DNA of 64,000 nt, taken from the NCBI RefSeq assembly GCF_002902905.1, contig NZ_CP026124.1, forward strand, positions 2,852,001 through 2,916,000. Reading direction: 5' to 3'. Shown piece after piece: positions 1-7,668 of this stretch. The DNA comes from Achromobacter sp. AONIH1. GTDB lineage: Bacteria; Pseudomonadota; Gammaproteobacteria; Burkholderiales; Burkholderiaceae_B. Numbering within the stretch: position 1 is the stretch's first letter; each line of letters begins with the position of its first letter. Made by a program: the position numbers and the translations under genes. The notes under the pieces were generated by a model. It did no database searches. It was not told the DNA's origin and was given only the letters and a program-made list of their open reading frames with translations.

Positions 1-1
1 C

Positions 2-1252
2 ACGCCGCATGCGGGCAAGGTGGCACCCGAGGCAGTTGCGCTGCGCGCCCAACCGCGCCCGGTCACGCGCCTGAACCGGCGCACGCTGGCCATCCTCGTC
101 GGCGGTCTCTCGGTCGCTGTGCTCGGCGCGCTGATGTGGTCGCTGCAACCGCAGCGGCGCGGTGCAGGCGAGCAGACCGAGCTTTACAACGTCGATCGCG
201 TCTCGAAGTCCGAAGGGTTGGACGCGCTGCCGGCGGACTACTCGAAGCTGCCGCCCCCCTTGGCGGCATCCGTGCCGGAGTTGGGGCCGCCGCTGCCAGG
301 CGATCTTGGCCCGGCCATTGTGAAGTCGCAGCAGCCGGTGACGGCCGCCTACGCGGCCCCCGGCAACGACCCCAACGACGCGTTGCGCAAGGAAGCCGAA
401 GCAGCAGCGGCATCGGCGGTGTTCTTCCGCTCTGGTTCGCAGAAGGCCGCGCCGGTGGCGCAGACACAGGTAGCCGCTGCGCCGGGCTTCACCGCCAATG
501 CGGCCTTCGACCCGCTGGCGGCCGGGCCTGCGTCGACGGCGGCCCAGCCCGCCGACCCGACCGCCGTGCAGAACCGGCAAGACCAGAAAGAGGCATTCCA
601 GAAAGCCGGAACCACGGAAGCCCGTGATTCCGGCAACCTGACGCTGCCGGCGTCGCCGTATCAGGTCATGGCCGGAACGGTGGTCGCCGGGGCGCTGGTG
701 ACGGGCATCAAGTCGGACTTGCCGGGCGATGTGATCGCCACAGTGACGGAGCCGGTCTATGACACGGCTACCGGCAAGTTCCTGCTGATCCCGCAGGGGT
801 CACGCATCCTGGGCAAATACAACAGCCAGGTCAGCTACGGGCAGAGCCGCGTGCAAGTGGTGTGGAACCGGATCATCCTGCCCGACACGTCTTCGCTCAA
901 GCTCGACAACTTGGCCGGCACCGATCCGGCCGGCTACGCCGGCTTGGAAGATGATGTGGATTGGCATTGGGATCGCGTCTTTGCCGGTGCGGCACTGACG
1001 ACGCTACTGGGCATCGGTGCCGAACTGGCTGCGCCGGAGAACCGGCAGGACGGTGATCGCGTCATCATCGCCGGCCGCGATAGCGCCCAGGACAGCATCA
1101 ATCAGGTCGGTCAGGAGATGACCCGGCGCAACCTCAACATCCAGCCCACCTTGACGGAGCGCCCCGGCTTGCCGGTTCGCATCATCGTCAACCGCGATCT
1201 GGTGCTGCGGCCGTACCAGCCACTTTTCTTCAACAGGGGGACTTCGCGATGA
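2..1252 (+). CDS. trbI: TrbI/VirB10-like conjugal transfer protein, 5'-truncated by the window edge
   Basis: Component of a P-type (Trb) type IV secretion system; VirB10/TrbI proteins span the inner membrane and periplasm and join the outer-membrane core complex to the energised inner-membrane part. The frame is open from base 2, so the true start lies upstream; the GTG at 20 only looks like a start. Near the visible N-terminus, after a basic stretch (RLNRR), there is one membrane segment (TLAILVGGLSVAVLGALMW). A Pro/Ala-rich periplasmic linker follows, then the conserved C-terminal VirB10 beta-domain from about SPYQVMAGTVVAGALVTG, ending in the typical VNRDLVLRPY region. The stop overlaps the next gene by four bases. 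This arrangement is known from the trb end of Tn4371-type integrative conjugative elements, which is the likely source. Confidence 0.9.
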   Translation, partial: TPHAGKVAPEAVALRAQPRPVTRLNRRTLAILVGGLSVAVLGALMWSLQPQRRGAGEQTELYNVDRVSKSEGLDALPADYSKLPPPLAASVPELGPPLPGDLGPAIVKSQQPVTAAYAAPGNDPNDALRKEAEAAAASAVFFRSGSQKAAPVAQTQVAAAPGFTANAAFDPLAAGPASTAAQPADPTAVQNRQDQKEAFQKAGTTEARDSGNLTLPASPYQVMAGTVVAGALVTGIKSDLPGDVIATVTEPVYDTATGKFLLIPQGSRILGKYNSQVSYGQSRVQVVWNRIILPDTSSLKLDNLAGTDPAGYAGLEDDVDWHWDRVFAGAALTTLLGIGAELAAPENRQDGDRVIIAGRDSAQDSINQVGQEMTRRNLNIQPTLTERPGLPVRIIVNRDLVLRPYQPLFFNRGTSR

Positions 1253-1491
1253 CGACGCGCAAGCTACGGCTCGGGCCGCTGCCGAAAACGGAATCCACGA
1301 AGCTGACTTTTGCTTGCCCGGCCAGCCTGAAAGCCGACCTCGACCGCTACGCTACGCTGCACGCGCAGACCTACGGCGAGGCGGTCGATGCCACGGTGCT
1401 AATTCCGCACATGCTAGAAGCCTTCATGGTCGGAGATCGGGGATTCAGGAAGGGAGGCGCGGGCAAGGCCGCGCCGCCGAAGCCAAGCTGA
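1249..1491 (+). CDS. DUF2274 domain protein of the ICE transfer region
   Basis: An 80-residue protein of unknown function. Its start codon overlaps the trbI stop (ATGA), implying translational coupling. The sequence has the family pattern of a short basic N-terminus (MTTRKLRLGPLPK), then a segment KLTFACPASLKADLDRYA that resembles the strand and first helix of ribbon-helix-helix-like small proteins, and a C-terminal EAFMVGDRGFRK. DUF2274 genes are commonly found directly after trbI in Tn4371-like ICEs, and that position is the best support for the call. A role in conjugation or its control is inferred from position only. No signal peptide or membrane segment is visible. Confidence 0.8.
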   Translation: MTTRKLRLGPLPKTESTKLTFACPASLKADLDRYATLHAQTYGEAVDATVLIPHMLEAFMVGDRGFRKGGAGKAAPPKPS

Positions 1492-1952
1492 TGATGCCGG
1501 TTTCCGCTGGCGGCCATCCCTCAAACGCGCAGCCCAAGGCTGCGCGTTCTTCATTCTGGAGGACGGCGACCGATTGGGCTATGAAGACCAAACGCGGCTA
1601 CCGCCTGCAGGCAACCGCCCCCGATGCAGCACGCTCGGGCTTTCTACCGCGAAGCTCCTATGTGGCTCCCAGCCCACAACGCCACAGCCCCGCAAGGCGG
1701 CCCGAAGTAGAGCCAAACCCGCACCCCATATAGACTTCCGGCCATCAGGCTGATTTCAACAATCGCTTGACTGCGGACATTTTTTATTGCTGTTTGCGTT
1801 CGGACAGGTTCCGGTCAATAGGTGGATTTTCGGAACAGAGTTTTCCACTGAGAATGTTGCAGCCGTGAGACATAAAAGCAGCCATGCGGCCCGAATTTTG
1901 ATAATGTTTTGACAGTTGCTATAAGCATTTTTACAGATTACGGAGTCACCAA
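1492..1952. other. Non-coding stretch: presumed ICE end and pagL upstream region
   Basis: No credible gene is visible in these 461 bases. A short GC-rich inverted repeat lies at about 1530-1550 (GCGCAGCC..GGCTGCGC), just downstream of the DUF2274 gene, and may act as a weak terminator. From about 1735 the composition becomes AT-richer up to the pagL start. The candidate attachment core at 1780-1787 lies in this part. A TTGACA hexamer occurs at 1909-1914, but the matching -10 would put the transcript start inside the pagL ribosome-binding site, so I do not call it a promoter. Confidence 0.6.
1780..1787 (+). other. Candidate ICE attachment core (attR-like)
   Basis: The octamer TTTTTTAT fits the TTTTTYAT core described for Tn4371-family ICE integration. 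It lies about 290 bases past the last ICE-type gene (trbI, DUF2274), on the side where these elements end, and where the sequence shifts from ICE-like to ordinary chromosomal genes. The other end and the integrase lie outside the window, so the match rests on eight bases plus position. Confidence 0.4.
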
Positions 1953-2498
1953 ATGCATTTGAACAAGAAGAAAACGCTGGCGAGCCTGGTCGGATTGGTG
2001 CTGGCAGGCGCCGCGGCCATGGCGAGCGCGCAATCGGAAGGAACCCAGGGTGGCGTGACTCTGCAGTACGGCGTTGGCGACCACTACAAGCGCTACACGC
2101 TGAACTATGAAACGGCTTCGGTCTGGACGCACCAGTTTGGCGGCAACTGGGGACGCCTGGATCTGACGCCGGAATTCGGCGCGTCCTACTGGACGGCCGA
2201 TGGTTCGCGCACGCCTGGCCACGCCTGGCAATTCAGCGCCATCCCCATGTTCCGCTGGTGGGCCGGCGAGCGCTTCTATCTCGAAGCGGGTATCGGCGCC
2301 ACACTCTTCTCGACCACCCGCTTCGCCAACGAGAACATCAGCACGGCCTTCCAGTTCGGCGATCACGTCGGCATGGGTTTCCTGCTGACGCCGAACAACC
2401 GTATCGGTCTGCGCTATTCGCACTTCTCCAACGCCAGCATCAAGCGCCCGAATCCGGGTCTGGATGCGGTGCAGGTCAGCTACACGTACCAGTTCTGA
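1953..2498 (+). CDS. pagL: Lipid A 3-O-deacylase PagL-like outer-membrane beta-barrel
   Basis: Predicted outer-membrane hydrolase that removes the 3-O-linked acyl chain from lipid A. The 181-residue precursor has a lysine-rich signal peptide with likely cleavage after ASA at residue 26. Alternating hydrophobic strands follow, and the protein ends in the aromatic YQF typical of outer-membrane barrels. The PagL active-site motif is visible as H157-F-S159-N160 followed by KRPNPG. By alignment with the Pseudomonas enzyme H157 and S159 are the catalytic His and Ser, but the third triad position, normally Glu, is D171 here. A GGAG at 1942-1945 supports the start, and a strong terminator follows, so it is a single-gene unit. 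It lies just outside the presumed ICE end. Confidence 0.88.
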   Translation: MHLNKKKTLASLVGLVLAGAAAMASAQSEGTQGGVTLQYGVGDHYKRYTLNYETASVWTHQFGGNWGRLDLTPEFGASYWTADGSRTPGHAWQFSAIPMFRWWAGERFYLEAGIGATLFSTTRFANENISTAFQFGDHVGMGFLLTPNNRIGLRYSHFSNASIKRPNPGLDAVQVSYTYQF

Positions 2499-2546
2499 TC
2501 GAAGCCGGGTGGGAGCTCTCCCGCCAGCCAGGGTCAGTCAGTGCCA

Positions 2547-2577
2547 ACCCCGCAGGCAAAGCCTGTGGGGTTTTTTT
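2547..2577 (+). terminator. Rho-independent terminator of pagL
   Basis: An eleven-pair stem, ACCCCGCAGGC against GCCTGTGGGGT with one G-T pair and an AAA loop, is followed by a run of T's to 2577. It lies about 50 bases after the pagL stop and points in the same direction. Confidence 0.9.
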
Positions 2578-2820
2578 ATTGGGGCCAAGACGAGGCGGGC
2601 AGGGTGCTGCTGCCGACGAGGCATGGGCGGCGTTGTGTCTTGCCGCCGGCGCCCCCACCGACATCCTCTTCAACGAGTATGCAAAAAAAATCTATGGTCA
2701 GCCCGATTTTTGCAAGCGAGGCGGTGTAGGCGTAAATTGGGCTTGCTCAAATCTATTCGGAGTCAGTTGGGGCTAGGCCCCCCGCGCCATGATGAGAGTC
2801 GCGCCCGGCAAACCTAAAAA
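2578..2820. other. Intergenic remnant between pagL terminator and IS left boundary
   Basis: No gene is supported here. Open frames are short, overlap one another and lack ribosome-binding sites. The segment ends in CCTAAAAA (2813-2820), which on the minus strand reads TTTTTAGG and appears to be the separated T-tract of the rne terminator (see the IS entry). Confidence 0.6.
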
Positions 2821-2942
2821 GCCCCTCAGCATCGCGGTGCTGGATTTCATGTCAGGTTTCTTGCCAGGCCGTTGAGCCGTTTATGTCTTCACGTACTCGC
2901 GTCGCAAAACCAGGAAGTGACTGCGTAAAACGGTGATGAAGG

Positions 2943-3968
2943 TCAGGCTGGCGCTACAGTCTGCTCACTTCGGTAGTTCGTTCCATTGGCGAGGATGGCC
3001 CAGGCGATCCTCGCCAATTTATTGGCCAGCGCACAAGCGACCACGTTCGAGTGACGTCGGGCCTGCAGCTCGCGCACCCAGGCGCCTAGCCGGTCGGTTC
3101 GTCGCTCCACGTGTCGCATGATCGCGCGAGCGCCCTGTACCAACAATCGTCTAAGGTTCTTGTCGCCCCGTTTGCTGATGCCCAGGAGCGTGGGTTTGCC
3201 GCCCGTGCTGTACTGGCGAGGCACCAAGCCTACCGAAGCGGCGAACTGGCGCGCCGAACCAAATTGCCGCGCATCGCCCAGCTCAGTCATCAGCACGCTA
3301 GCAGTGATTGGCCCGATGCCGGGGGTCTGAAGCAGCCGCTGGCTGCGTTCATCCTCGCGCAGCTGTAGACACAGCTCACGCTCAATCTGGCCTACCTGCT
3401 CATCCAGATACTGAAAGTGCGATCGCAGCCGCTCCAGCAGCGCGCCTAGTTGGGGCGGCAGCGCGTGTTCGGCCAGAACCGCTGGCAAGCGTCGCAGGAT
3501 CGCCTGACCACGAGGCAGGCTGATGCCAAACTCCAGCAAAAAGGCGTGCACCTGGTTGATCACGCCCGTGCGCTGAGCGACCAGTGATTCACGCACCCGA
3601 TGCAGGGCAGAGACGGTCTGCTGAGCCTGATTGCGCACGCTCACGAACCGCATGCTCGGGCGCGAGGCCGCCTCGCAGATCGCCTGGGCATCGGCGAAGT
3701 CATTCTTGTTGCCCTGTACGAAGGGGCGCACGAACTGGGGGGAAATGAGCTTGGCCTGGTGGCCCAGTTCTTCGATGCGGCGCGCCATCCAGTGCGCGCC
3801 GGCGCAGGCCTCCATCACCACTGTGCTGCGCGGTGTGTTGCCCAGTAACTTGAACAGATCCTGGCGCGAGCACTTCTTGCGAAACATCATCCTGCCGGCC
3901 GCGTCCTGCCCATGCAGATGGAAGCTGTGTTTGCCCAGATCGATGCCAATCAGCGTGACGGTGCTCAT
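2943..3968 (-). CDS. IS110-family DEDD transposase/recombinase
   Basis: A 341-residue recombinase that moves the IS without a classic DDE mechanism. The N-terminal RuvC-like domain starts at MSTVTLIGIDLGK. The acidic set is visible as D10 (GID), E53 (VMEACAG), D90 and D93 (NKNDFADAQ). The C-terminal transposase_20 domain has the helix-hairpin motif TPGIGPITA near 215-223, then GLVPRQYSTGGKPTLLGISK. S254 in that stretch matches the catalytic serine position known for IS110-type enzymes. I chose the ATG at 3968 because a GGGAG box lies just upstream; an in-frame ATG at 3998 would add ten atypical residues. The frame is intact and all key residues are present, so the element may be active. It is co-oriented with rne. 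Confidence 0.93.
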   Translation of the reverse strand: MSTVTLIGIDLGKHSFHLHGQDAAGRMMFRKKCSRQDLFKLLGNTPRSTVVMEACAGAHWMARRIEELGHQAKLISPQFVRPFVQGNKNDFADAQAICEAASRPSMRFVSVRNQAQQTVSALHRVRESLVAQRTGVINQVHAFLLEFGISLPRGQAILRRLPAVLAEHALPPQLGALLERLRSHFQYLDEQVGQIERELCLQLREDERSQRLLQTPGIGPITASVLMTELGDARQFGSARQFAASVGLVPRQYSTGGKPTLLGISKRGDKNLRRLLVQGARAIMRHVERRTDRLGAWVRELQARRHSNVVACALANKLARIAWAILANGTNYRSEQTVAPA

Positions 3969-3980
3969 GAGAGGTCTCCC

Positions 3981-4021
3981 AAAAAGAACAATCCCCACTC
4001 AGCGTACCGCTTCGTGGGGAT
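3981..4021 (-). terminator. IS-borne hairpin with T-rich tail upstream of the transposase gene
   Basis: Read on the minus strand, ATCCCCAC (4021-4014) pairs with GTGGGGAT (3998-3991) around a 15-base loop and is followed by TGTTCTTTTT. It precedes the transposase ribosome-binding site. It looks like a terminator that could shield the transposase gene from incoming transcription, here from rne. Confidence 0.5.
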
Positions 4022-4039
4022 CGGGCTGACCATCTCATT

Positions 4040-4067
4040 AGCCCCCGCTGTATGGCGGGGGCTTTTT
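4040..4067 (+). terminator. rne terminator hairpin, split from its rne-side T-tract by the IS
   Basis: GCCCCCGC (4041-4048) and GCGGGGGC (4055-4062) form a perfect stem. In the plus direction it is followed by five T's. In the rne direction the stem is now followed by TAATGAG from the IS instead of T's; the missing T-tract is found at the far side of the IS (2816-2820). Confidence 0.75.
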
Positions 4068-4080
4068 CTCAGGGCGCGGC

Positions 4081-7000
4081 TCAGTGGCGCGTTTCTACCT
4101 GAACCAGCGGTTCAGTCGAAACGGACGGCACGGCCTTGCGCTCACGACCCAGGCGGGCCGGCGTGTGCGCGGCGGCGATACGCAGCTGCGTTTGCGCATG
4201 GCGGTCCGGATCGGTTTCCACCCACTGCAGGCCAGCGGCGTTGACGACGTCGTGCAGGGCCTGGGCCTTGGCGGACGGCGTTGCTGCCGGGATGACGATG
4301 GGTTGCTCGGCAACCGCCGGGGCCGGAGCGGCGGCGGGAGCCGGGGCGGCGGCCACGGGCTCGACCGGAGCGGGCGCTTGTGCTGCCGGCGCGGCAACTT
4401 GCGTCACCACGGGTTCGACGGCGGGCGCTTCGACCGGTGCGGCAACGGGTGCGGCAACAGGCGCGGGTGCGGCGGCGGGCTCCACGGCCACGGGGGCCGG
4501 GGCTTCGTCGCGCGGCTGCGCTTGCGTGACCACGGGCTCGACGGGCGTCGCCTGAACCGGCTCGGCCTTGACGGCTTGCTCGACTGCCGGAGCAGCTTCG
4601 GCCTGAGCGGCCTGAACGGTTTCTTCAGCAGGCGCGGCGGCTTGCGGCTGAGCAGGCGTTTCAGCCGATTCAGCGGGGGCCTGGGCCTGAACAGCCTCGG
4701 CGCCGTTGTCCTCGTCACCAGCGTCGTCCAGCTGTTCGTCGCTGCCGATCAGGCCGTTCTCGTCCTGGCTGCGGCGGCCGCGGCGGCTGCGGCGGCGGCG
4801 ACGCTTGCGCTCGGGATCGGCCGAGCCTTCGGCGCCTTCGGCCAGCGCGATGCCGTCTTCCGTTTGCTCGATGGCATCCGTCTGTTCCTGGAGGGCGGCC
4901 ACGGGAGCGGCTTCAGCGGCGGGAACGGCGGGCTTGGCGTCGGGCAGCGCGGTGGCCACGGTCTGGGCCAGCGCCGCGACCATGCTTTCCTGTTCGCTCA
5001 TCGGCGCGTCGGATTGGCCTTCCTCGCGGCGGTTGCGGCCACGGCCGCGACGGCGATTGCGGCCGGCGCCGGCGTCATCGCCAGCGGCCTCGGCTGCCTG
5101 CTCGGGGCGGTTGTTGGCCAGCGCGGCCTGGTCGCGATCGGCGCGGGCTTCGTTACGGCCCTGGCGCTCGCCACGTTCCGGCCGTTCGGCGCGTTCCGGA
5201 CGCTCGGCGCGCTCGCCTTCGGCACGGCGGTTGCCGCGCACGTGCTGGCGGCCGCCTTCGGCGCCTTCAGCGCTGTCGCCGCGCGCTTCATTGCGGCGGT
5301 TGCGGTTGCGGTCAGAGCCATGGCGTTCGCCGCGGCGGTCTTGGCCGTCGTGGCGGCCCTTGCCGCGGCCGGAGGCGCCGCGCTTGGCGGTGTCTTCCTG
5401 GGCAGCGGGGGTGGCAGCGGGCTTGGCGCTGTCGCCATTGCCGGTCAGCCAGCCGACCAGACGCTTGAACAGGCCGCCCAGGCCGCCGGAGGCGGCAGGA
5501 GCGGGCGCGGCGGCGGCCGGCGCCGGGGCCGGCGTGGACACGGGCGCGGGTTGCGAGGGCGTGATGCCCTTGACCAGCGCTTCCGGACGGCTCTTGATCT
5601 CGTGCTCGCGCGGCTGCCAGGCGGCATCCGTGGATGGAGCCTCGACCAGCTCGAAGCTGGTCTTCACTTCCTCGAGGCGCGGGTCGTCATGACGCAGGCG
5701 CTCGATGTGGTGATGCGGCGTTTCCAGATGCTTGTTGGGGATCAGCAGCAGGTTGACCTTCAGGCGCGCTTCCATCTTGGTGATGTCGGAGCGCTTTTCG
5801 TTCAGCAGATAGGTGGCCACGTCCACCGGCACCTGGGCGTGCACGGCGGCGGTGTTTTCCTTCATGGCCTCTTCCTGCAGCAGGCGCAGGACGTGCAGGG
5901 CGCTGGATTCCGCGTCGCGGATCACGCCGGTGCCGTTGCAGCGCGGGCAGGTGATGTGCGAGCCTTCGTTCAGGGCCGGACGCAGGCGCTGGCGCGACAG
6001 TTCCATCAGGCCGAAACGGGAGATCTTGCCCATCTGCACGCGGGCGCGGTCGAAATGCAGGGCATCACGCAGGCGCTGTTCGACGGCGCGCTGGTTCTTG
6101 CTGTCCTCCATGTCGATGAAGTCGATGACGATCAGGCCGCCCAGGTCGCGCAGGCGCAGCTGGCGGGCCACTTCGTCGGCTGCTTCCACGTTGGTGCGCA
6201 GCGCGGTTTCCTCGATGTCGGCGCCGCGGGTGGAACGCGCCGAGTTGACGTCCACGGACACCAGCGCCTCGGTGTGGTCGATGACCACGGCGCCGCCGGA
6301 CGGCAGCTGCACGGTGCGGGAGTAGGCCGTTTCGATCTGGTGTTCGATCTGGAAGCGCGAGAACAGCGGGATGTCGTCGCGGTAGCGCTTGACGCGCTGG
6401 ACGTTGTCCGGCATCACCACGCTCATGAACGCGGTGGCCTGGTCGGCGATCTCGTCGGTGTCGATGAGGATTTCACCGATTTCCGGGGAGAAATAGTCGC
6501 GGATGGCGCGGATGACCAGGCTGGACTCGAGATAGATCAGGATGGGCGCGGAATTGTCGCGCGCCGCGCCGTCGATCGCCGTCCAGAGCTGCAGCAGGTA
6601 GGACAGGTCCCACTGGAGTTCTTCGACGTTGCGGCCGATGCCGGCGGTGCGGGCGATGATGCTCATGCCCTGAGGCAGCTCGAGCTGCTCCATCGTGTCG
6701 CGCAGTTCCTGGCGATCCTCGCCCTCGACACGGCGCGAAACGCCGCCGCCACGGGGGTTGTTGGGCATCAGGACCAGATAGCGGCCGGCCAGCGAGATGA
6801 ACGTGGTCAGGGCGGCGCCCTTGTTGCCGCGCTCTTCCTTTTCAACCTGGACGATCAGTTCCTGGCCTTCGCGCAGGGCGTCCTGGATGCGCGCGCTGCG
6901 CACGTCCACGCCTTCCTTGAAGTAGCTGCGGGCCACTTCCTTGAAGGGCAGGAAGCCGTGACGGTCTTCGCCGTAGTTGACGAAGCAGGCTTCGAGGCCG

Positions 7001-7152
7001 GGTTCGATACGGGTGATGACACCTTTGTAGATGTTGCCTTTGCGTTGTTCGCGGCCGGCAGTCTCGATGTCGAGGTCGATGAGCTTCTGCCCATCAACGA
7101 TAGCGACGCGCAATTCTTCCTGGTGCGTCGCATTGAACAGCATGCGCTTCAT
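4081..7152 (-). CDS. rne: Ribonuclease E
   Basis: Essential endoribonuclease for mRNA decay and for rRNA and tRNA maturation, and scaffold of the RNA degradosome. The 1,023-residue protein begins MKRMLFNATHQEELRVA. An S1 RNA-binding domain spans about residues 37-120. The catalytic DNase I-like domain carries D301 (VSVDVN) and D344 (VIDFID), matching E. coli D303 and D346. The zinc-link is C402-P-R-C405. After about residue 520 the protein is low-complexity: Ala/Pro-rich stretches, an Arg/Glu/Gly-rich RNA-binding block near 590-720, and a long Ala/Pro/Val region. It ends in a conserved-looking segment with GLQWVETDPDR. It is divergent from rluC, with a long 5' leader, as in species where RNase E autoregulates. 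Confidence 0.97.
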   Translation of the reverse strand: MKRMLFNATHQEELRVAIVDGQKLIDLDIETAGREQRKGNIYKGVITRIEPGLEACFVNYGEDRHGFLPFKEVARSYFKEGVDVRSARIQDALREGQELIVQVEKEERGNKGAALTTFISLAGRYLVLMPNNPRGGGVSRRVEGEDRQELRDTMEQLELPQGMSIIARTAGIGRNVEELQWDLSYLLQLWTAIDGAARDNSAPILIYLESSLVIRAIRDYFSPEIGEILIDTDEIADQATAFMSVVMPDNVQRVKRYRDDIPLFSRFQIEHQIETAYSRTVQLPSGGAVVIDHTEALVSVDVNSARSTRGADIEETALRTNVEAADEVARQLRLRDLGGLIVIDFIDMEDSKNQRAVEQRLRDALHFDRARVQMGKISRFGLMELSRQRLRPALNEGSHITCPRCNGTGVIRDAESSALHVLRLLQEEAMKENTAAVHAQVPVDVATYLLNEKRSDITKMEARLKVNLLLIPNKHLETPHHHIERLRHDDPRLEEVKTSFELVEAPSTDAAWQPREHEIKSRPEALVKGITPSQPAPVSTPAPAPAAAAPAPAASGGLGGLFKRLVGWLTGNGDSAKPAATPAAQEDTAKRGASGRGKGRHDGQDRRGERHGSDRNRNRRNEARGDSAEGAEGGRQHVRGNRRAEGERAERPERAERPERGERQGRNEARADRDQAALANNRPEQAAEAAGDDAGAGRNRRRGRGRNRREEGQSDAPMSEQESMVAALAQTVATALPDAKPAVPAAEAAPVAALQEQTDAIEQTEDGIALAEGAEGSADPERKRRRRRSRRGRRSQDENGLIGSDEQLDDAGDEDNGAEAVQAQAPAESAETPAQPQAAAPAEETVQAAQAEAAPAVEQAVKAEPVQATPVEPVVTQAQPRDEAPAPVAVEPAAAPAPVAAPVAAPVEAPAVEPVVTQVAAPAAQAPAPVEPVAAAPAPAAAPAPAVAEQPIVIPAATPSAKAQALHDVVNAAGLQWVETDPDRHAQTQLRIAAAHTPARLGRERKAVPSVSTEPLVQVETRH

Positions 7153-7668
7153 GAGAGGGGTTCTCCGTTGTCATGACGCGCCGATATCGGCGCGTGACCT
7201 CGGGTCACTCGGGCGCAGCGGCTGAAGCGGGCAAGAAGGATGCGGACCGTACCTGGGCGGCGCCCAGGCGTATCCGCCGCGGGTCAGGCGGGCACGTCGT
7301 GCCGTACGGCACGGGGTTCTGTCAGCAGGAGGGTCAGCTTCACTGAGTGTGGTTTGACGGAATGTGCTGTGAACGTCAGTTGCGGCAGGAATGGATGCCG
7401 ACGCGCAACTGGTGCTTTAAATAGTAGATGCGACGATTCTTGCGATGCTTCAGGGCGCTTGCGGCAAGCAACGGACCTGCGGCGACAGCGGGCAAAAAGT
7501 GAATGCCACACCACTGTCCGGCAGGCCGCGGTTGCGCCGGCGACCAAGAGACCCAGGGGTTGAATCAGCAGGCAGTACAATGGCGGCCCGCGCGCTCGAC
7601 GGAGTTGCGTACTTGTTGCATCTCTACGCCAGGCGGCTAGTTCAGCCCCTTAAGGCTGTCCCGATTAT
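7153..7668. other. Divergent rne/rluC intergenic region
   Basis: 516 bases without a credible gene. The part nearest rne would be its 5' leader; E. coli rne is autoregulated through such a leader, but I cannot identify a matching structure by eye. An AT-rich spot (TTTAAATAGTAG) around 7416-7427 is the best place for the rne promoter. A TACAAT hexamer lies at 7576-7581 on the plus strand but has no well-spaced -35 partner. Confidence 0.5.

Larger units (their letters stand above)
2821..4040 (-). mobile_element. IS110-family insertion sequence inserted in the rne terminator
   Basis: About 1,220 bases containing one DEDD transposase gene on the minus strand. Boundaries are inferred by rejoining the flanks. 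The left flank ends AAAAAGCCCC (2816-2825) and the right flank begins GCCCCCGC (4041-4048). Joined at the shared GCCCC, they give A5-GCCCCCGC-TGTATG-GCGGGGGC-T5, a perfect bidirectional terminator. Either boundary is therefore uncertain by up to five bases. There are no obvious terminal inverted repeats, as expected for IS110-type elements. The longer non-coding end (~120 bases) is downstream of the transposase gene, the arrangement typical of the IS1111 subgroup; only a weak TCAGC match is seen near both ends. Confidence 0.8.

Noticed and set aside
1909..1937. TTGACA-N17-TACAGA as a pagL promoter
   Set aside because: The predicted transcript would start at about 1944, inside the ribosome-binding site, leaving too little leader.
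2464..2817. Open frames between pagL and the IS
   Set aside because: They overlap the pagL 3' end and its terminator, lack ribosome-binding sites and show no recognisable features.
2791..2874. A 27-codon frame beginning MRVAPGKPKKP
   Set aside because: It crosses the inferred IS boundary and the rne T-tract, so it cannot be an ancestral gene.
4084..7176. A 1,030-codon open frame on the plus strand, opposite rne
   Set aside because: It is a mirror frame created by the GC-rich codon bias of rne, with low-complexity Ala/Gly/Val/Arg composition, no known domain and no ribosome-binding site.
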